The notes below the pieces were generated by a model that was given only the letters and a program-made list of their open reading frames with translations, had not been told where the DNA came from and searched no databases. DNA of 64,000 bases from the IMG/VR virus record IMGVR_UViG_3300020185_000037, positions 1-64,000 of that record. One strand, 5' to 3'. The stretch's first letter is position 1; each line of letters opens with the position of its first letter. Source of the DNA: a virus. Below are positions 46,943 to 54,135 of this stretch, piece by piece. Position numbers and translations under genes: made by a program.

Positions 46943-46944
46943 AT

Positions 46945-46983
46945 AAAATATAAAAGTCCGTGCATATTATACACGGACCTTTA
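46945..46983 (-). terminator. Rho-independent terminator
   Basis: GTCCGTG and CACGGAC form a perfect 7-bp stem, extendable by A-T pairs, with a nine-base loop, then TTTTATATTTT on the minus strand. It ends the acidic protein gene. Confidence 0.75.
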
Positions 46984-47011
46984 ATAAATGTTTCAAGAAA
47001 TTATGAATCGC

Positions 47012-47683
47012 TTACTCTTCGTCGCTTTCAACCTCTTCACCTTCAGCAGACCAAGCTTCTTTCATCTCGTCAATCTTCTTAGCGTAAGATTCTTTTAATT
47101 CATTACATGTAGCCTCGTACATTTCAAGGGTCATGTCTTCTTTCATTTCTTTCAATGTATTAACTGCCATCATAGCAACTAATGCCGCATTTTCTTTTAG
47201 GTAAGATTCAATAGTATGCTCATCGTGCATATCTTCTTCCCAAACTTTAGCTTCGTTTTTACAAGCCTTGTATGCCTCTTTAAGCATTTCAGCAACTGCT
47301 ACAACTTCTACAGAATCTCCATCGTCAGAATCGTCTTCATCTTCGTCGTCAGAATCGTCTTCATCTTCGTCGTCAGAATCCTCAGATTCAGTCATAGCTT
47401 CTTCTTCAGATGGTACTTCATCATCAGCTGAATCTACAATACCTTTGTCTTCTTCAGATGAAACTTCTTTAGTGTCTGCTTCAAGTTCTTCAGCTTCTTC
47501 ACCAGCTTCTTCACCTTCAACATTGTCTTTTACTTCAACGTTATCTTCACCTTGTTCGTCTGTAACAACTTCTTCTTCACCTTCCGCTTCCATAGGTTCA
47601 CCCATTTCAACTTCTGTGTTTTCGATTTCTTCAGCCGTGTCAATGTCAGCAACGTACTCTTCGAATGATTTTAATTTAGCCAT
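47012..47683 (-). CDS. Highly acidic protein with tag-like N-terminus
   Basis: The 223-residue protein begins MAKLKSFEEYVADIDTAEE, a looser form of the capsid tag. Residues 25-125 are almost entirely E, D, S and V, with a repeat of DSDDEDED. The last 95 residues form a helical domain with EMLKEAYKACKNEAKVW and MTLEMYEATCNELKESY. T4 prohead core protein gp67 is also small and acidic and is cut by the protease. A scaffold/core role is inference. A late-type element precedes it. Confidence 0.7.
   Translation of the reverse strand: MAKLKSFEEYVADIDTAEEIENTEVEMGEPMEAEGEEEVVTDEQGEDNVEVKDNVEGEEAGEEAEELEADTKEVSSEEDKGIVDSADDEVPSEEEAMTESEDSDDEDEDDSDDEDEDDSDDGDSVEVVAVAEMLKEAYKACKNEAKVWEEDMHDEHTIESYLKENAALVAMMAVNTLKEMKEDMTLEMYEATCNELKESYAKKIDEMKEAWSAEGEEVESDEE
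47325..47385 (-). repeat. 24-bp tandem repeat in acidic protein gene
   Basis: The plus-strand unit gtcagaatcgtcttcatctt followed by cgtc occurs twice in full plus a partial third copy, encoding DDEDEDDS. Confidence 0.8.
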
Positions 47684-47703
47684 TTTAATATGTTATTATT
47701 TTA

Positions 47704-47713
47704 TTATATATCT
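47704..47713 (-). promoter_or_regulatory. Late-type promoter element
   Basis: AGATATATAA on the minus strand, about 21 bases before the ATG at 47683, in the 39-base gap. Confidence 0.45.
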
Positions 47714-47722
47714 AATAATATT

Positions 47723-47914
47723 TTAGTCCATTTCTTCCTTAGTGGGAATTATATTATCAGTAATTCTGTTAACCGAAATATTAGTAGGCCTTCTATCCAC
47801 AACGATAACCTTGTCTTTAGACGTACCAACTGTTTTAGTTTTTTTTGATTTAATAAATTTATAATCAATGAATAAAACTGAGGCAATCGTTAATGTAATA
47901 ATTAAAAAATACAT
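47723..47914 (-). CDS. Small membrane protein
   Basis: The 63-residue product has one N-terminal transmembrane segment (MYFLIITLTIASVLFIDYKF) and then a basic cytoplasmic-type tail. The topology is common in small phage envelope proteins, including some holins, but nothing proves that. A late-type element precedes it by about 15 bases. Confidence 0.6.
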   Translation of the reverse strand: MYFLIITLTIASVLFIDYKFIKSKKTKTVGTSKDKVIVVDRRPTNISVNRITDNIIPTKEEMD

Positions 47915-47927
47915 AATATTTTATTTA

Positions 47928-47938
47928 TTTATATATCT
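47928..47938 (-). promoter_or_regulatory. Late-type promoter element
   Basis: AGATATATAA on the minus strand, about 15 bases before the ATG at 47914, in the 52-base gap after the tagged genes. Confidence 0.45.
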
Positions 47939-47966
47939 TGTAAAGATATTTATTTGTTTTTTAATT

Positions 47967-48197
47967 TTATTTAGATGAAATAACACCTTTTTTATTGAAC
48001 ATATTGTAATTAACATGAATCTTTTTACCAGACTTTATATGCTTTAATATTAGAAGTGTATCGTCTGACTCTGCAACTTCAAAATCATCACCCATATATG
48101 TAACGTTTGAACCCTTAGCAATATTCTTAAATTGATCTTTGCTAATCTCTTCACCTTGGCTTTTCGTAAAAGCTTCGAATAATCTTACTCTTTTCAT
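47967..48197 (-). CDS. Small tagged internal virion protein
   Basis: The 76-residue product begins MKRVRLFEAFTKSQGEE. The mature part is rich in K and D and reads as a small beta barrel (GSNVTYMGDDFEVAES, then DDTLLILKHI), similar in layout to small RNA- or DNA-binding domains. The identity is unknown. Three bases separate it from the next tagged gene. Confidence 0.75.
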   Translation of the reverse strand: MKRVRLFEAFTKSQGEEISKDQFKNIAKGSNVTYMGDDFEVAESDDTLLILKHIKSGKKIHVNYNMFNKKGVISSK

Positions 48198-48200
48198 AAT

Positions 48201-48791
48201 TTAATTCATTTGAACCTTAAGTTCTTTTGTTAGTTCTCTATCTTTCTTTTTATCTTGCATCGCCATTTTAGAAAGTACTTTTTTAATTTGACCGTCTGCC
48301 ATACGCATAATTTTTTCAGTTGATTGTATTCTAGAATTAAGCTTTACTTTATTAACATAAGTTTTAAGCTTGTCATTCTCTTCACCAATGATGTCCATTC
48401 TAGTTACAATATCAGCTTCAAGTTCTTGTAGTTGCTTACCTTTAAGGTCAGTCATTGAAGTTTTCTTTGTGTTTGACTTTATATCTTTAGCAGATACTGT
48501 ATCAGCATACATATCAACTTTACTTTCTAACTCTTCTTCAAACGCTTCAATGTTTTCAGCTTCAATATTAACCTTAGCAATATTAATTCTAACCTCAGTA
48601 AGCTGTTGTGCAAGTTTATCTAACTCACGTTTCTTTTTTGGGTTTGAAAATAAAGAACCTAACCATGAGAATAAACCCTCATCAAGCATACCTTGTATTT
48701 CAATGTCTGTGAGACCACCACCCATAATCGCATCAATCTCCTCGTATAAAGGATTAAGCTCAAACTGCTCAAATAATTTTATATGCTTCAT
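48201..48791 (-). CDS. Tagged coiled-coil virion protein
   Basis: The 196-residue product starts MKHIKLFEQFELNPLYEEID. A second candidate site, IQGMLDEG near 38-45, is followed by a short hydrophobic stretch (LFSWLGSLFSNP), the same order as in the tagged protein at 12704. The rest from about 60 is a long coiled coil with two or three helical stretches. Inferred internal virion protein; no enzyme motif. The gene shares a base with the next tagged gene. Confidence 0.78.
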   Translation of the reverse strand: MKHIKLFEQFELNPLYEEIDAIMGGGLTDIEIQGMLDEGLFSWLGSLFSNPKKKRELDKLAQQLTEVRINIAKVNIEAENIEAFEEELESKVDMYADTVSAKDIKSNTKKTSMTDLKGKQLQELEADIVTRMDIIGEENDKLKTYVNKVKLNSRIQSTEKIMRMADGQIKKVLSKMAMQDKKKDRELTKELKVQMN

Positions 48792-49810
48792 TAAGATTTA
48801 AGTTTTTTATCATGTCCACCGTCTCTAACTTCTTTAGCAAGGTCTTTATCAGCATCACCCCAAGTACCAGCGCCTTTAGTAAGAAATGCATTAACTCTAG
48901 CGTATCCCCATTGCTCTTGACCCGCACCCGGCCTATGACCTGTTTTCCACGCGGCCATTCCACGTCTCATTACAACTCTAATAATACCAATAGGTACACC
49001 AGTTTCTTTAGACTTTTTTGCAAGTGCCGTTTCGATATCAGCATTATCTAATTTACTTCTATCACCTTCGGCTTTTTCTTCGTTAACTTCAGATACTGGC
49101 ACACAGTTAGGTACCTGCTTACCACCTTTAGTTTTCATACCGTCTTGTCTGTAACCGTCCCAACATTCACCTACAAGTTCAGCTTCAGAAACACCATTTG
49201 TTGAATCATTACATGAAGGACATACGTCATTGTTTTTAGCCCAAGCTTTAGCAGTATTAACCTCATCACATTCTAGACATGCAATTTTAGATGCTTCAAT
49301 TATAATTGATTCGTTCTTTTCGTCACCATAAAGCTCATGGTATTTCTTAACATGCTTAGATGTTTTAACTTGACCCTTCTCTCTAGCCTCTTCGTCACCT
49401 GGCATTTCTTTATAAGCTGATGAATCATCATCATCCATTTCACGCTGCTTTTTGATTTGATCTTCTTTATCGGTTTCGTCTTCTTTATCAAGCCCAGTCA
49501 TATATTTGTCCGGACCTGGTTTAGCATCACCTTCTAATAAGTCTTCTCTATCAAGTTGCTTATAAACCTCTTTACGTGTTTTTTCCATCTTAGTAGCATA
49601 TTCAGGGTCATCATTTCTATTGAATACAATTTGTTGTGTAAGTGAAGATGAAATCTTTTTAACGTCACCGTTACGTGTATCAATTAACCACTTAGCTAAA
49701 TCCTTAACGCTTAAGTCCCTGAATCTACCATATGCATCTGGTGCATCTGAATCATGGAACTCAGGCCTTGCTTCATTAATAAAATCTTCGTATAGTTTTA
49801 AATGTTTCAT
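48791..49810 (-). CDS. Tagged multidomain internal virion protein
   Basis: The 339-residue protein starts MKHLKLYEDFINEARPEF. A site ESIIIEAS near 165 is followed by a zinc-ribbon-like pair (CLEC, CPSC) at about 174-196. A cysteine motif CWDGYRQDGMKTKGGK with PNCVP follows near 212-232; it occurs in virion proteins of other large phages, from memory. The C-terminal part (VPIGIIRVVMRRGMAAWKTG, then GYARVNAFL) resembles the DUF5824 family. The middle is acidic. It is likely cut into two or more mature pieces. Function unknown. Confidence 0.75.
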   Translation of the reverse strand: MKHLKLYEDFINEARPEFHDSDAPDAYGRFRDLSVKDLAKWLIDTRNGDVKKISSSLTQQIVFNRNDDPEYATKMEKTRKEVYKQLDREDLLEGDAKPGPDKYMTGLDKEDETDKEDQIKKQREMDDDDSSAYKEMPGDEEAREKGQVKTSKHVKKYHELYGDEKNESIIIEASKIACLECDEVNTAKAWAKNNDVCPSCNDSTNGVSEAELVGECWDGYRQDGMKTKGGKQVPNCVPVSEVNEEKAEGDRSKLDNADIETALAKKSKETGVPIGIIRVVMRRGMAAWKTGHRPGAGQEQWGYARVNAFLTKGAGTWGDADKDLAKEVRDGGHDKKLKS

Positions 49811-49814
49811 AATT

Positions 49815-50513
49815 TTAAAATGTAGGTATACCTCCTATTTGTTTTGCACGTCTTTTCCAAAGTGTAAGAATTTCTTCACGCTCTTTTCCATTTATTTCAC
49901 CAGATTGTTCTTGCGTGTCTAGATATCTATTAACAGCATCGGCCATCGACTCTTTTCTTTTTTTAGCCTCATATCTAAGACCCTGTATGTTTGCATCAAC
50001 CTCTTTAGGTAGCATGAAATATTGTGCTTTTGGTAATAGACCAATCTTAATCATTTGTCTTAACATACCATCATCTTCATTTGGTTTACCCATTCTGTAA
50101 TTACCAATAGCCTCACCGCCTTGTGTGATATGTTCAATCTCATGTCTTACAACATCTGCTAAATAAAAATAAATAGTAGACCATTCACCGGGAATCCAAT
50201 CAGGATTAACAGCGAAGTCTATAATAATATACGGGTCTTGCTCGTCACCTTCATCATCAGTTGTTCTTGAATCGGCACCTGTGCTATTAAGTATTTCAAA
50301 ACCTTTAACACGCTTGGTAACATGTAGGTTGAAATCAACATCAAATTCTAGTCTGTTTAAAACTAAGCTTTCTGTAAAGTTAAGTGTAGCTTCACCACCT
50401 TTATAACCGTTCACCCACTTCTTAAAAGTGTGCTTAACTAGTTTAGATGCAATACTATCATAAGAGCTTCTACCCTCATTAACAAAATCTGTAAAATTAA
50501 ATATGTTATTCAT
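49815..50513 (-). CDS. Tagged zinc metalloprotease-like protein
   Basis: The product is 232 residues. I use the ATG that follows the stop of the gene upstream directly, giving MNNIFNFTDFVNEG. A metalloprotease motif H124-E-I-E-H128 lies in ADVVRHEIEHITQ, and E171 in LPKEVDANIQGL could be the third zinc ligand. The tag predicts cleavage after FVNE. If packaged, it would be a peptidase delivered with the DNA or acting in the capsid. The target is unknown. T4 gp21 is a serine protease, so this is not the maturation protease family. Confidence 0.75.
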   Translation of the reverse strand: MNNIFNFTDFVNEGRSSYDSIASKLVKHTFKKWVNGYKGGEATLNFTESLVLNRLEFDVDFNLHVTKRVKGFEILNSTGADSRTTDDEGDEQDPYIIIDFAVNPDWIPGEWSTIYFYLADVVRHEIEHITQGGEAIGNYRMGKPNEDDGMLRQMIKIGLLPKAQYFMLPKEVDANIQGLRYEAKKRKESMADAVNRYLDTQEQSGEINGKEREEILTLWKRRAKQIGGIPTF

Positions 50514-50514
50514 G

Positions 50515-50865
50515 TTATTTAGCATAGCGGACCATAGTGTCCTTATACTTTAAATCTTTATTCTTAACAAAGTCAAAACCTTTATAGAACTTTTCAAGTC
50601 TAGCTACAGAAGATGCACCAAAATCTTTTGATGGTGTGAGTCTAATGTCTTTACCCTCTTTGTCTGCAAACGCAATAATACGTTCCATCGCTTCAGTCCC
50701 TACACCAGAACCCCTTAACCTTTTAGGAACTTCAATTTTACCTAATTCTAAGTGGTCACCATTATCCCATAGGTCTAGTACGATACCTAACTCATTTTCC
50801 AAGTCGGACATAATGTACTTTTCATTTACAGAAATAAATGATTCAAAGGCTTTGACGTGTTTCAT
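50515..50865 (-). CDS. Tagged GNAT acetyltransferase-like protein
   Basis: The 116-residue product begins MKHVKAFESFISVNEKY. The rest fits a GNAT fold: strand ELGKIEVPKRL, the acetyl-CoA loop R51-G-S-G-V-G56, helix TEAMERIIAFADKEG, strand DIRLTPS and SVARLEKFYKGFDF, where the ASxxxLxxFY ending is typical. Substrate is unknown. As a packaged acetyltransferase it could modify host proteins soon after infection, as Alt does by ADP-ribosylation in T4. The latter is inference. A terminator precedes it. Confidence 0.78.
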   Translation of the reverse strand: MKHVKAFESFISVNEKYIMSDLENELGIVLDLWDNGDHLELGKIEVPKRLRGSGVGTEAMERIIAFADKEGKDIRLTPSKDFGASSVARLEKFYKGFDFVKNKDLKYKDTMVRYAK

Positions 50866-50869
50866 TAGT

Positions 50870-50879
50870 TATATATTCA
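50870..50879 (-). promoter_or_regulatory. Late-type promoter element (variant)
   Basis: GAATATATAA on the minus strand lies between the terminator and the ATG at 50865, five bases before it. Weak match. Confidence 0.25.
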
Positions 50880-50880
50880 A

Positions 50881-50904
50881 TAAAAAAGAGGCCGAAGCCT
50901 CTTA
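50881..50904 (-). terminator. Rho-independent terminator with TTCG loop
   Basis: AAGAGGC, loop TTCG, GCCTCTT and T-run on the minus strand. It lies one base after the stop of the small CDS at 50905. TTCG (UUCG) loops are exceptionally stable. Confidence 0.9.
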
Positions 50905-51084
50905 TTATTTTACACCACTAGTTGAACGTAATGTACATCTCCAACATAAAACTTTTTCAGTTTTTATATCAACTTGTACAATTTCATCACACCCACCTAT
51001 AGGTGCATATTTCCACCATTTACTAGATTCAACGTGTGAGTTCATACACTTCAATTGTTTAGTACCTGTATTGTTATTTTTCAT
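50905..51084 (-). CDS. Small cysteine-containing hypothetical protein
   Basis: This 59-residue ORF reads MKNNNTGTKQLKCMNSHV and ends with VLCWRCTLRSTSGVK. C13 with H17 and C47-x-x-C50 could bind zinc. It lies between uvsE and a strong terminator, and its start has an A-rich context. The terminator directly after its stop supports it being a real gene. Not recognised. Confidence 0.6.
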   Translation of the reverse strand: MKNNNTGTKQLKCMNSHVESSKWWKYAPIGGCDEIVQVDIKTEKVLCWRCTLRSTSGVK

Positions 51085-51094
51085 ATAATATATA

Positions 51095-52009
51095 TTAACT
51101 TAAGAATTCTTTCATATATTTCTGTACTGCTAACTCTTTAGCTTTAGCTTCAATTTCAACATCAAGTGAAAGGCCATGTGTTTCAATAAAATCATAAATG
51201 TAATCTGCATGAGCACGCTTGTTTGTTTGTGTAACGTCTTCGTGTATTGTTTTACAAGATGAGAAGTGTACAAGTTGTTTAGTATTGCCCCAAGTATAAG
51301 ATGCAAGACGTAGTGCTTCTTTTTGTGTTAGAATACCAGGGTGACACCAATGGTGGTGATAGTCAAATGTAATTGGAATACCAATAGCCATATGAATTTC
51401 TTCATACAAGTCTTCGACCGCATATTGCTTTTCTTTATCATCATTTTCAACAACAAGACGGGTCTTAACAGAATCATCTAGTAATTCAAAGTTAGTGCAG
51501 AATCGCTTACAAGCTTCTTCCTTACCACCTTGCGTTGTGTTGACGTGAATATTAATCGCAGCATATGGTGTACGAGGCAAACCAATAAGGTCCATGATTT
51601 CACCATGTTGATTAAGGTCTCGTATTGTTTTTGTAACTACATTTGGATTTATAGAAGCTAACACGTCAAATGGACCAGGGTGGAATGTAAGACGTTGACC
51701 ATACTTTTTAGCTAGATTACCAACACCCTTAAGTATAGTTGAAATCTTTTTATAGTCAGGTAAGTCTTTGAGTTCGTATTCAGACATCCAAGGAAACATA
51801 TCACTAGACATACGGTACAGTTTAATACCTTTCTTTTCATTCCACTTAATAATTTCAACAAGGTCACGTACATTAGCAAGTGCAAGCTCACTAGCATATT
51901 TAATACCCTTTTCGGTAAATGTACGTTTAATCATAGAGCGACCTATATAAGTATTGCTCTCTTCTTTAAGTGTCATGTTGATACAGCAGTATCCGTAATT
52001 TGTTTGCAT
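51095..52009 (-). CDS. uvsE: UV damage endonuclease (UvdE)
   Basis: The 304-residue enzyme is a TIM-barrel nuclease of the UVDE family. I start at the ATG giving MQTNYGYCCINMTL, which follows the upstream stop (TAATATG) and matches the family start GY-x-C-I-N. Conserved parts are RMSSDMFPWMS, LTFHPGPFDVL, NIHVNTTQGGKE, LVVENDD and FDYHHHWCHPG, which supply the metal ligands. It incises beside UV photoproducts. T4 uses the DenV glycosylase instead. Confidence 0.92.
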   Translation of the reverse strand: MQTNYGYCCINMTLKEESNTYIGRSMIKRTFTEKGIKYASELALANVRDLVEIIKWNEKKGIKLYRMSSDMFPWMSEYELKDLPDYKKISTILKGVGNLAKKYGQRLTFHPGPFDVLASINPNVVTKTIRDLNQHGEIMDLIGLPRTPYAAINIHVNTTQGGKEEACKRFCTNFELLDDSVKTRLVVENDDKEKQYAVEDLYEEIHMAIGIPITFDYHHHWCHPGILTQKEALRLASYTWGNTKQLVHFSSCKTIHEDVTQTNKRAHADYIYDFIETHGLSLDVEIEAKAKELAVQKYMKEFLS

Positions 52010-52010
52010 A

Positions 52011-52238
52011 TTATCCAATGTTATTTTCTTTTCGCATTCGTATAAATTCACGTTCGGCATCTGATGCTTCTTGTAGTGTAAGTACTTGAGTGTCTTTAAA
52101 TACCTTAGTATTAGTTACCACCCAAATCTCTTCATTGACAATTTGTAAGTCTACAATAAAGTAAACATCAGACGTGTCAATATCTACGCAATGCCGCTCG
52201 TCCTGTAATCTTTCAAGTCGATGTCTATCGAGTTGCAT
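52011..52238 (-). CDS. Small hypothetical protein
   Basis: The 75-residue product has strands VYFIVDLQIVN and EIWVVTNTKVF and a helical charged end. It overlaps the gene upstream by the TAATG pattern. Not recognised. Confidence 0.6.
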   Translation of the reverse strand: MQLDRHRLERLQDERHCVDIDTSDVYFIVDLQIVNEEIWVVTNTKVFKDTQVLTLQEASDAEREFIRMRKENNIG

Positions 52239-52675
52239 TATGACCAGTCTTTTTCATAAGTGTAATAGTAATCAGCACGTGCACAATCGGCCAATGCTTT
52301 TTCTAATACAATAATGATATCCTTAGCACTCATCATTTTAATTTGAGCGTTTATCCACATTTCAGAAAGCTCACGTTGAGCTTTATATGTCCCGCCATTT
52401 ACACCAAACTTTTTAAGAGCGTATGATAAAAGACCACTAGTAAAACGACAATACACCGTATCAATACTATTAACACGTGAACCGACCGTCCATCTATCTT
52501 CAAGCATGCCCGAGTCTTGCATTTCTTGTAAAATAGTTCGACGGTCAGTCATCATGAAATGAGTCATCATAAATGCTTTAATTTTAGCTTTATTATCATC
52601 ATTAAGAATCAAAGCGCTACCACCAATGTTACCGTTACAAGTTACCTCGCTTGCGTTAAATTTTAAATTTGTCAT
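52238..52675 (-). CDS. Hypothetical protein
   Basis: The 145-residue product is helical in its second half (SEMWINAQIKMM, then IIIVLEKALADCARADYYY). There is no known motif. It lies in the block of short early-type genes, one base from the gene upstream. Confidence 0.6.
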   Translation of the reverse strand: MTNLKFNASEVTCNGNIGGSALILNDDNKAKIKAFMMTHFMMTDRRTILQEMQDSGMLEDRWTVGSRVNSIDTVYCRFTSGLLSYALKKFGVNGGTYKAQRELSEMWINAQIKMMSAKDIIIVLEKALADCARADYYYTYEKDWS

Positions 52676-52676
52676 T

Positions 52677-52859
52677 TTACTTTATGTTAAGGGTTGAGTT
52701 ATTTGTTTTGAAGCCGATTGTTGGTACATAACCAATCACTTGGTTTTTACGATTTTCAATCATTTGTTTTGTCATATTAAGAGTTTCAACATCTGACTCA
52801 GTTGCAACCCAGTCGGTAAACAAATAAGTTAATAGTTTTGATTTAAGTTTCTTTTTCAT
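52677..52859 (-). CDS. Small hypothetical protein
   Basis: The product is 60 residues with start MKKKLKSKLLTYLFTDW. An upstream in-frame ATG exists at 52922 but would place the early-type promoter inside the gene, so I use the ATG at 52859, 25 bases after the TATATT box. Not recognised. Confidence 0.6.
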   Translation of the reverse strand: MKKKLKSKLLTYLFTDWVATESDVETLNMTKQMIENRKNQVIGYVPTIGFKTNNSTLNIK

Positions 52860-52883
52860 GTGCTTGTTTTTAATTACTATACT

Positions 52884-52914
52884 AATATAGGCAAAATAAT
52901 CGACATTAAAAAGT
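52884..52914 (-). promoter_or_regulatory. Early-type promoter
   Basis: Minus strand: TTTTTAATGTC, 12 bases ending TTTGCC, then TATATTAGT. TATATT ends about 24 bases before the ATG at 52859. Confidence 0.7.
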
Positions 52915-53130
52915 TTTATCAATAAAAACTTTAATATTTTTGTACTTTTTTTTGTAATACTCTATTAAACCTTCACCACCTACACCAACATCTTCAATAA
53001 TCCATCTATGTGGAATTGGTGGTTTACGTTTAGCACTATCTAATACAACATCAACGGTAATACTACTTTTGGTAAACACTGCCATTTGAGGTTGGGATCT
53101 TTTGGTTTTTCTGAATACTACAATTGTCAT
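52906..53130 (-). CDS. Small hypothetical protein
   Basis: The 74-residue product has KSSITVDVVL and RWIIEDVG, and a basic end. It looks distantly like the product at 53600, which also has a short strand followed by WIIE and a glycine-rich turn. Its last bases overlap the early-type promoter downstream. Confidence 0.55.
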   Translation of the reverse strand: MTIVVFRKTKRSQPQMAVFTKSSITVDVVLDSAKRKPPIPHRWIIEDVGVGGEGLIEYYKKKYKNIKVFIDKTF

Positions 53131-53591
53131 TACTCTTGAATCATTTTAAATAGTTCTAAAACGCTATCCCAGTTTGGAATATCATGTGTACCAAAGTGGA
53201 TATGAGTTCCTTCAAATTCTGCGACGCCATTTTTAATACGGTCATCAACTAAGAAGTCACCTTTAAGCAAACCTTTATTATGTGATAGTATTAATCTTTT
53301 GTATGCTGAATCGCCCAAATGCTTTTCAACCCAAATACGCTTTGCTTTCCAAGATTCTGGATTATCCCAAGGTGCAGTTGATAGAATATAAACATTATGC
53401 TTGTCAGCAAGTTCACGAAATGCAGCGATTGCACCTGGTATAGGTTTTGCATCATAGAATATTTGAGGATGCATATCGATTATAGTACCAATGCCATATT
53501 TTTTAATATAATCTGGACTAAATGTTTCATTAATATATCTTTCAATATCAACAACGACCCCGTCAAGGTCAATATAAATAGTTTGTTTCAT
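53130..53591 (-). CDS. 5'-nucleotidase (deoxyribonucleotidase-like, HAD)
   Basis: The 153-residue protein is a HAD-fold phosphatase with D8-L-D-G-V-V-V-D15 carrying the nucleophile, LSTAPW near 65, and KGDFLVDDR near 110. The C1-capless layout and W motif fit 5'(3')-deoxyribonucleotidases (NT5C family). It dephosphorylates deoxynucleoside monophosphates, which could adjust pools in nucleotide metabolism. It has an early-type promoter of its own. Confidence 0.8.
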   Translation of the reverse strand: MKQTIYIDLDGVVVDIERYINETFSPDYIKKYGIGTIIDMHPQIFYDAKPIPGAIAAFRELADKHNVYILSTAPWDNPESWKAKRIWVEKHLGDSAYKRLILSHNKGLLKGDFLVDDRIKNGVAEFEGTHIHFGTHDIPNWDSVLELFKMIQE

Positions 53592-53599
53592 ATCTGTTA

Positions 53600-53803
53600 T
53601 TAAGTATTACTAGCTAATATAGTTATTTTTTTTGACAATAAAAAACTTTTGTCTACTTTTTTTACACCACCGCCTACAAATCTTTTTTTAATATCGTATT
53701 CTATAATCCAAGCTGAATTATCGTCTTTGTGTATTGTTGTATAAGATTGACCCTCGTGTATGAATACTTCAACACTGGTTGTACGCTTTTTCTTATGTGG
53801 CAT
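53600..53803 (-). CDS. Small hypothetical basic protein
   Basis: The 67-residue product begins MPHKKKRTTSVEVFIHEG and continues AWIIEYDIKKRFVGGG. A resemblance to the product at 52906 suggests an old duplication, but it is weak. The end overlaps the promoter of the nucleotidase gene. Confidence 0.55.
   Translation of the reverse strand: MPHKKKRTTSVEVFIHEGQSYTTIHKDDNSAWIIEYDIKKRFVGGGVKKVDKSFLLSKKITILASNT
53616..53646 (-). promoter_or_regulatory. Early-type promoter
   Basis: Minus strand: T-run, TTGTC, 12 bases ending ATAAC, then TATATTAGC. TATATT ends 24 bases before the ATG at 53591. Confidence 0.6.
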
Positions 53804-53804
53804 A

Positions 53805-53999
53805 TTATTCTTGCGTTGGTTCGCGTCTATCTAATTCAAACTTAGGTTCACATTTATCACACACATAAACACCATAATAACCGCTATTAGGGTCATGTCT
53901 ATGCATCTGTATATAAACGCGATTAAGCTCTTTAAACTTGAAGCTACCTATACAACGTGCACAAACAGCATCCTTTACACTTTTACTCTTCTTTGCCAT
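53805..53999 (-). CDS. Small zinc-ribbon protein
   Basis: The 64-residue product starts MAKKSKSVKDAVCARC; the longer reading from 54047 would run far into the gene upstream. CxxC pairs (CARC, CDKC) frame a 30-residue loop and form a likely zinc ribbon. It overlaps the gene upstream by 17 bases. Binding partner is unknown. Confidence 0.65.
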   Translation of the reverse strand: MAKKSKSVKDAVCARCIGSFKFKELNRVYIQMHRHDPNSGYYGVYVCDKCEPKFELDRREPTQE

Positions 54000-54135
54000 A
54001 ATCTTTTTTATGTTTATCTTTACGCGAATACTTATTGTCATCCCCATGATCTTTTTGAATCATACGACGACGAATAAGTTGACTTAAATGACGTTCACTA
54101 TAACCGTCAACTTTATTTGGTTTCTTTTTAGCCAT
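53983..54135 (-). CDS. Small basic hypothetical protein
   Basis: This 50-residue ORF starts at an ATG that overlaps the upstream stop (TAATG), reads MAKKKPNKVDGYSERHLSQL and ends KHKKDYGKEE. It is very basic, with a helix-like centre (SQLIRRRMIQKD), and could bind nucleic acid. The clean coupling to the gene before it supports it being real. Confidence 0.6.
   Translation of the reverse strand: MAKKKPNKVDGYSERHLSQLIRRRMIQKDHGDDNKYSRKDKHKKDYGKEE

Noticed and set aside
47268-47726. Plus-strand ORF of 152 residues, very serine-rich
   Set aside because: It is the antisense of the GAA/GAT-rich acidic gene; serine runs are a by-product of TTC/ATC complement codons, and no other gene is on the plus strand.
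48370-48801. Plus-strand ORF of 143 residues
   Set aside because: Antisense shadow of the coiled-coil tagged gene.
49815-50513. The HEIEH protein as the prohead maturation protease
   Set aside because: T4-type maturation proteases are serine proteases; this protein carries a tag itself, which fits cargo rather than the main protease.
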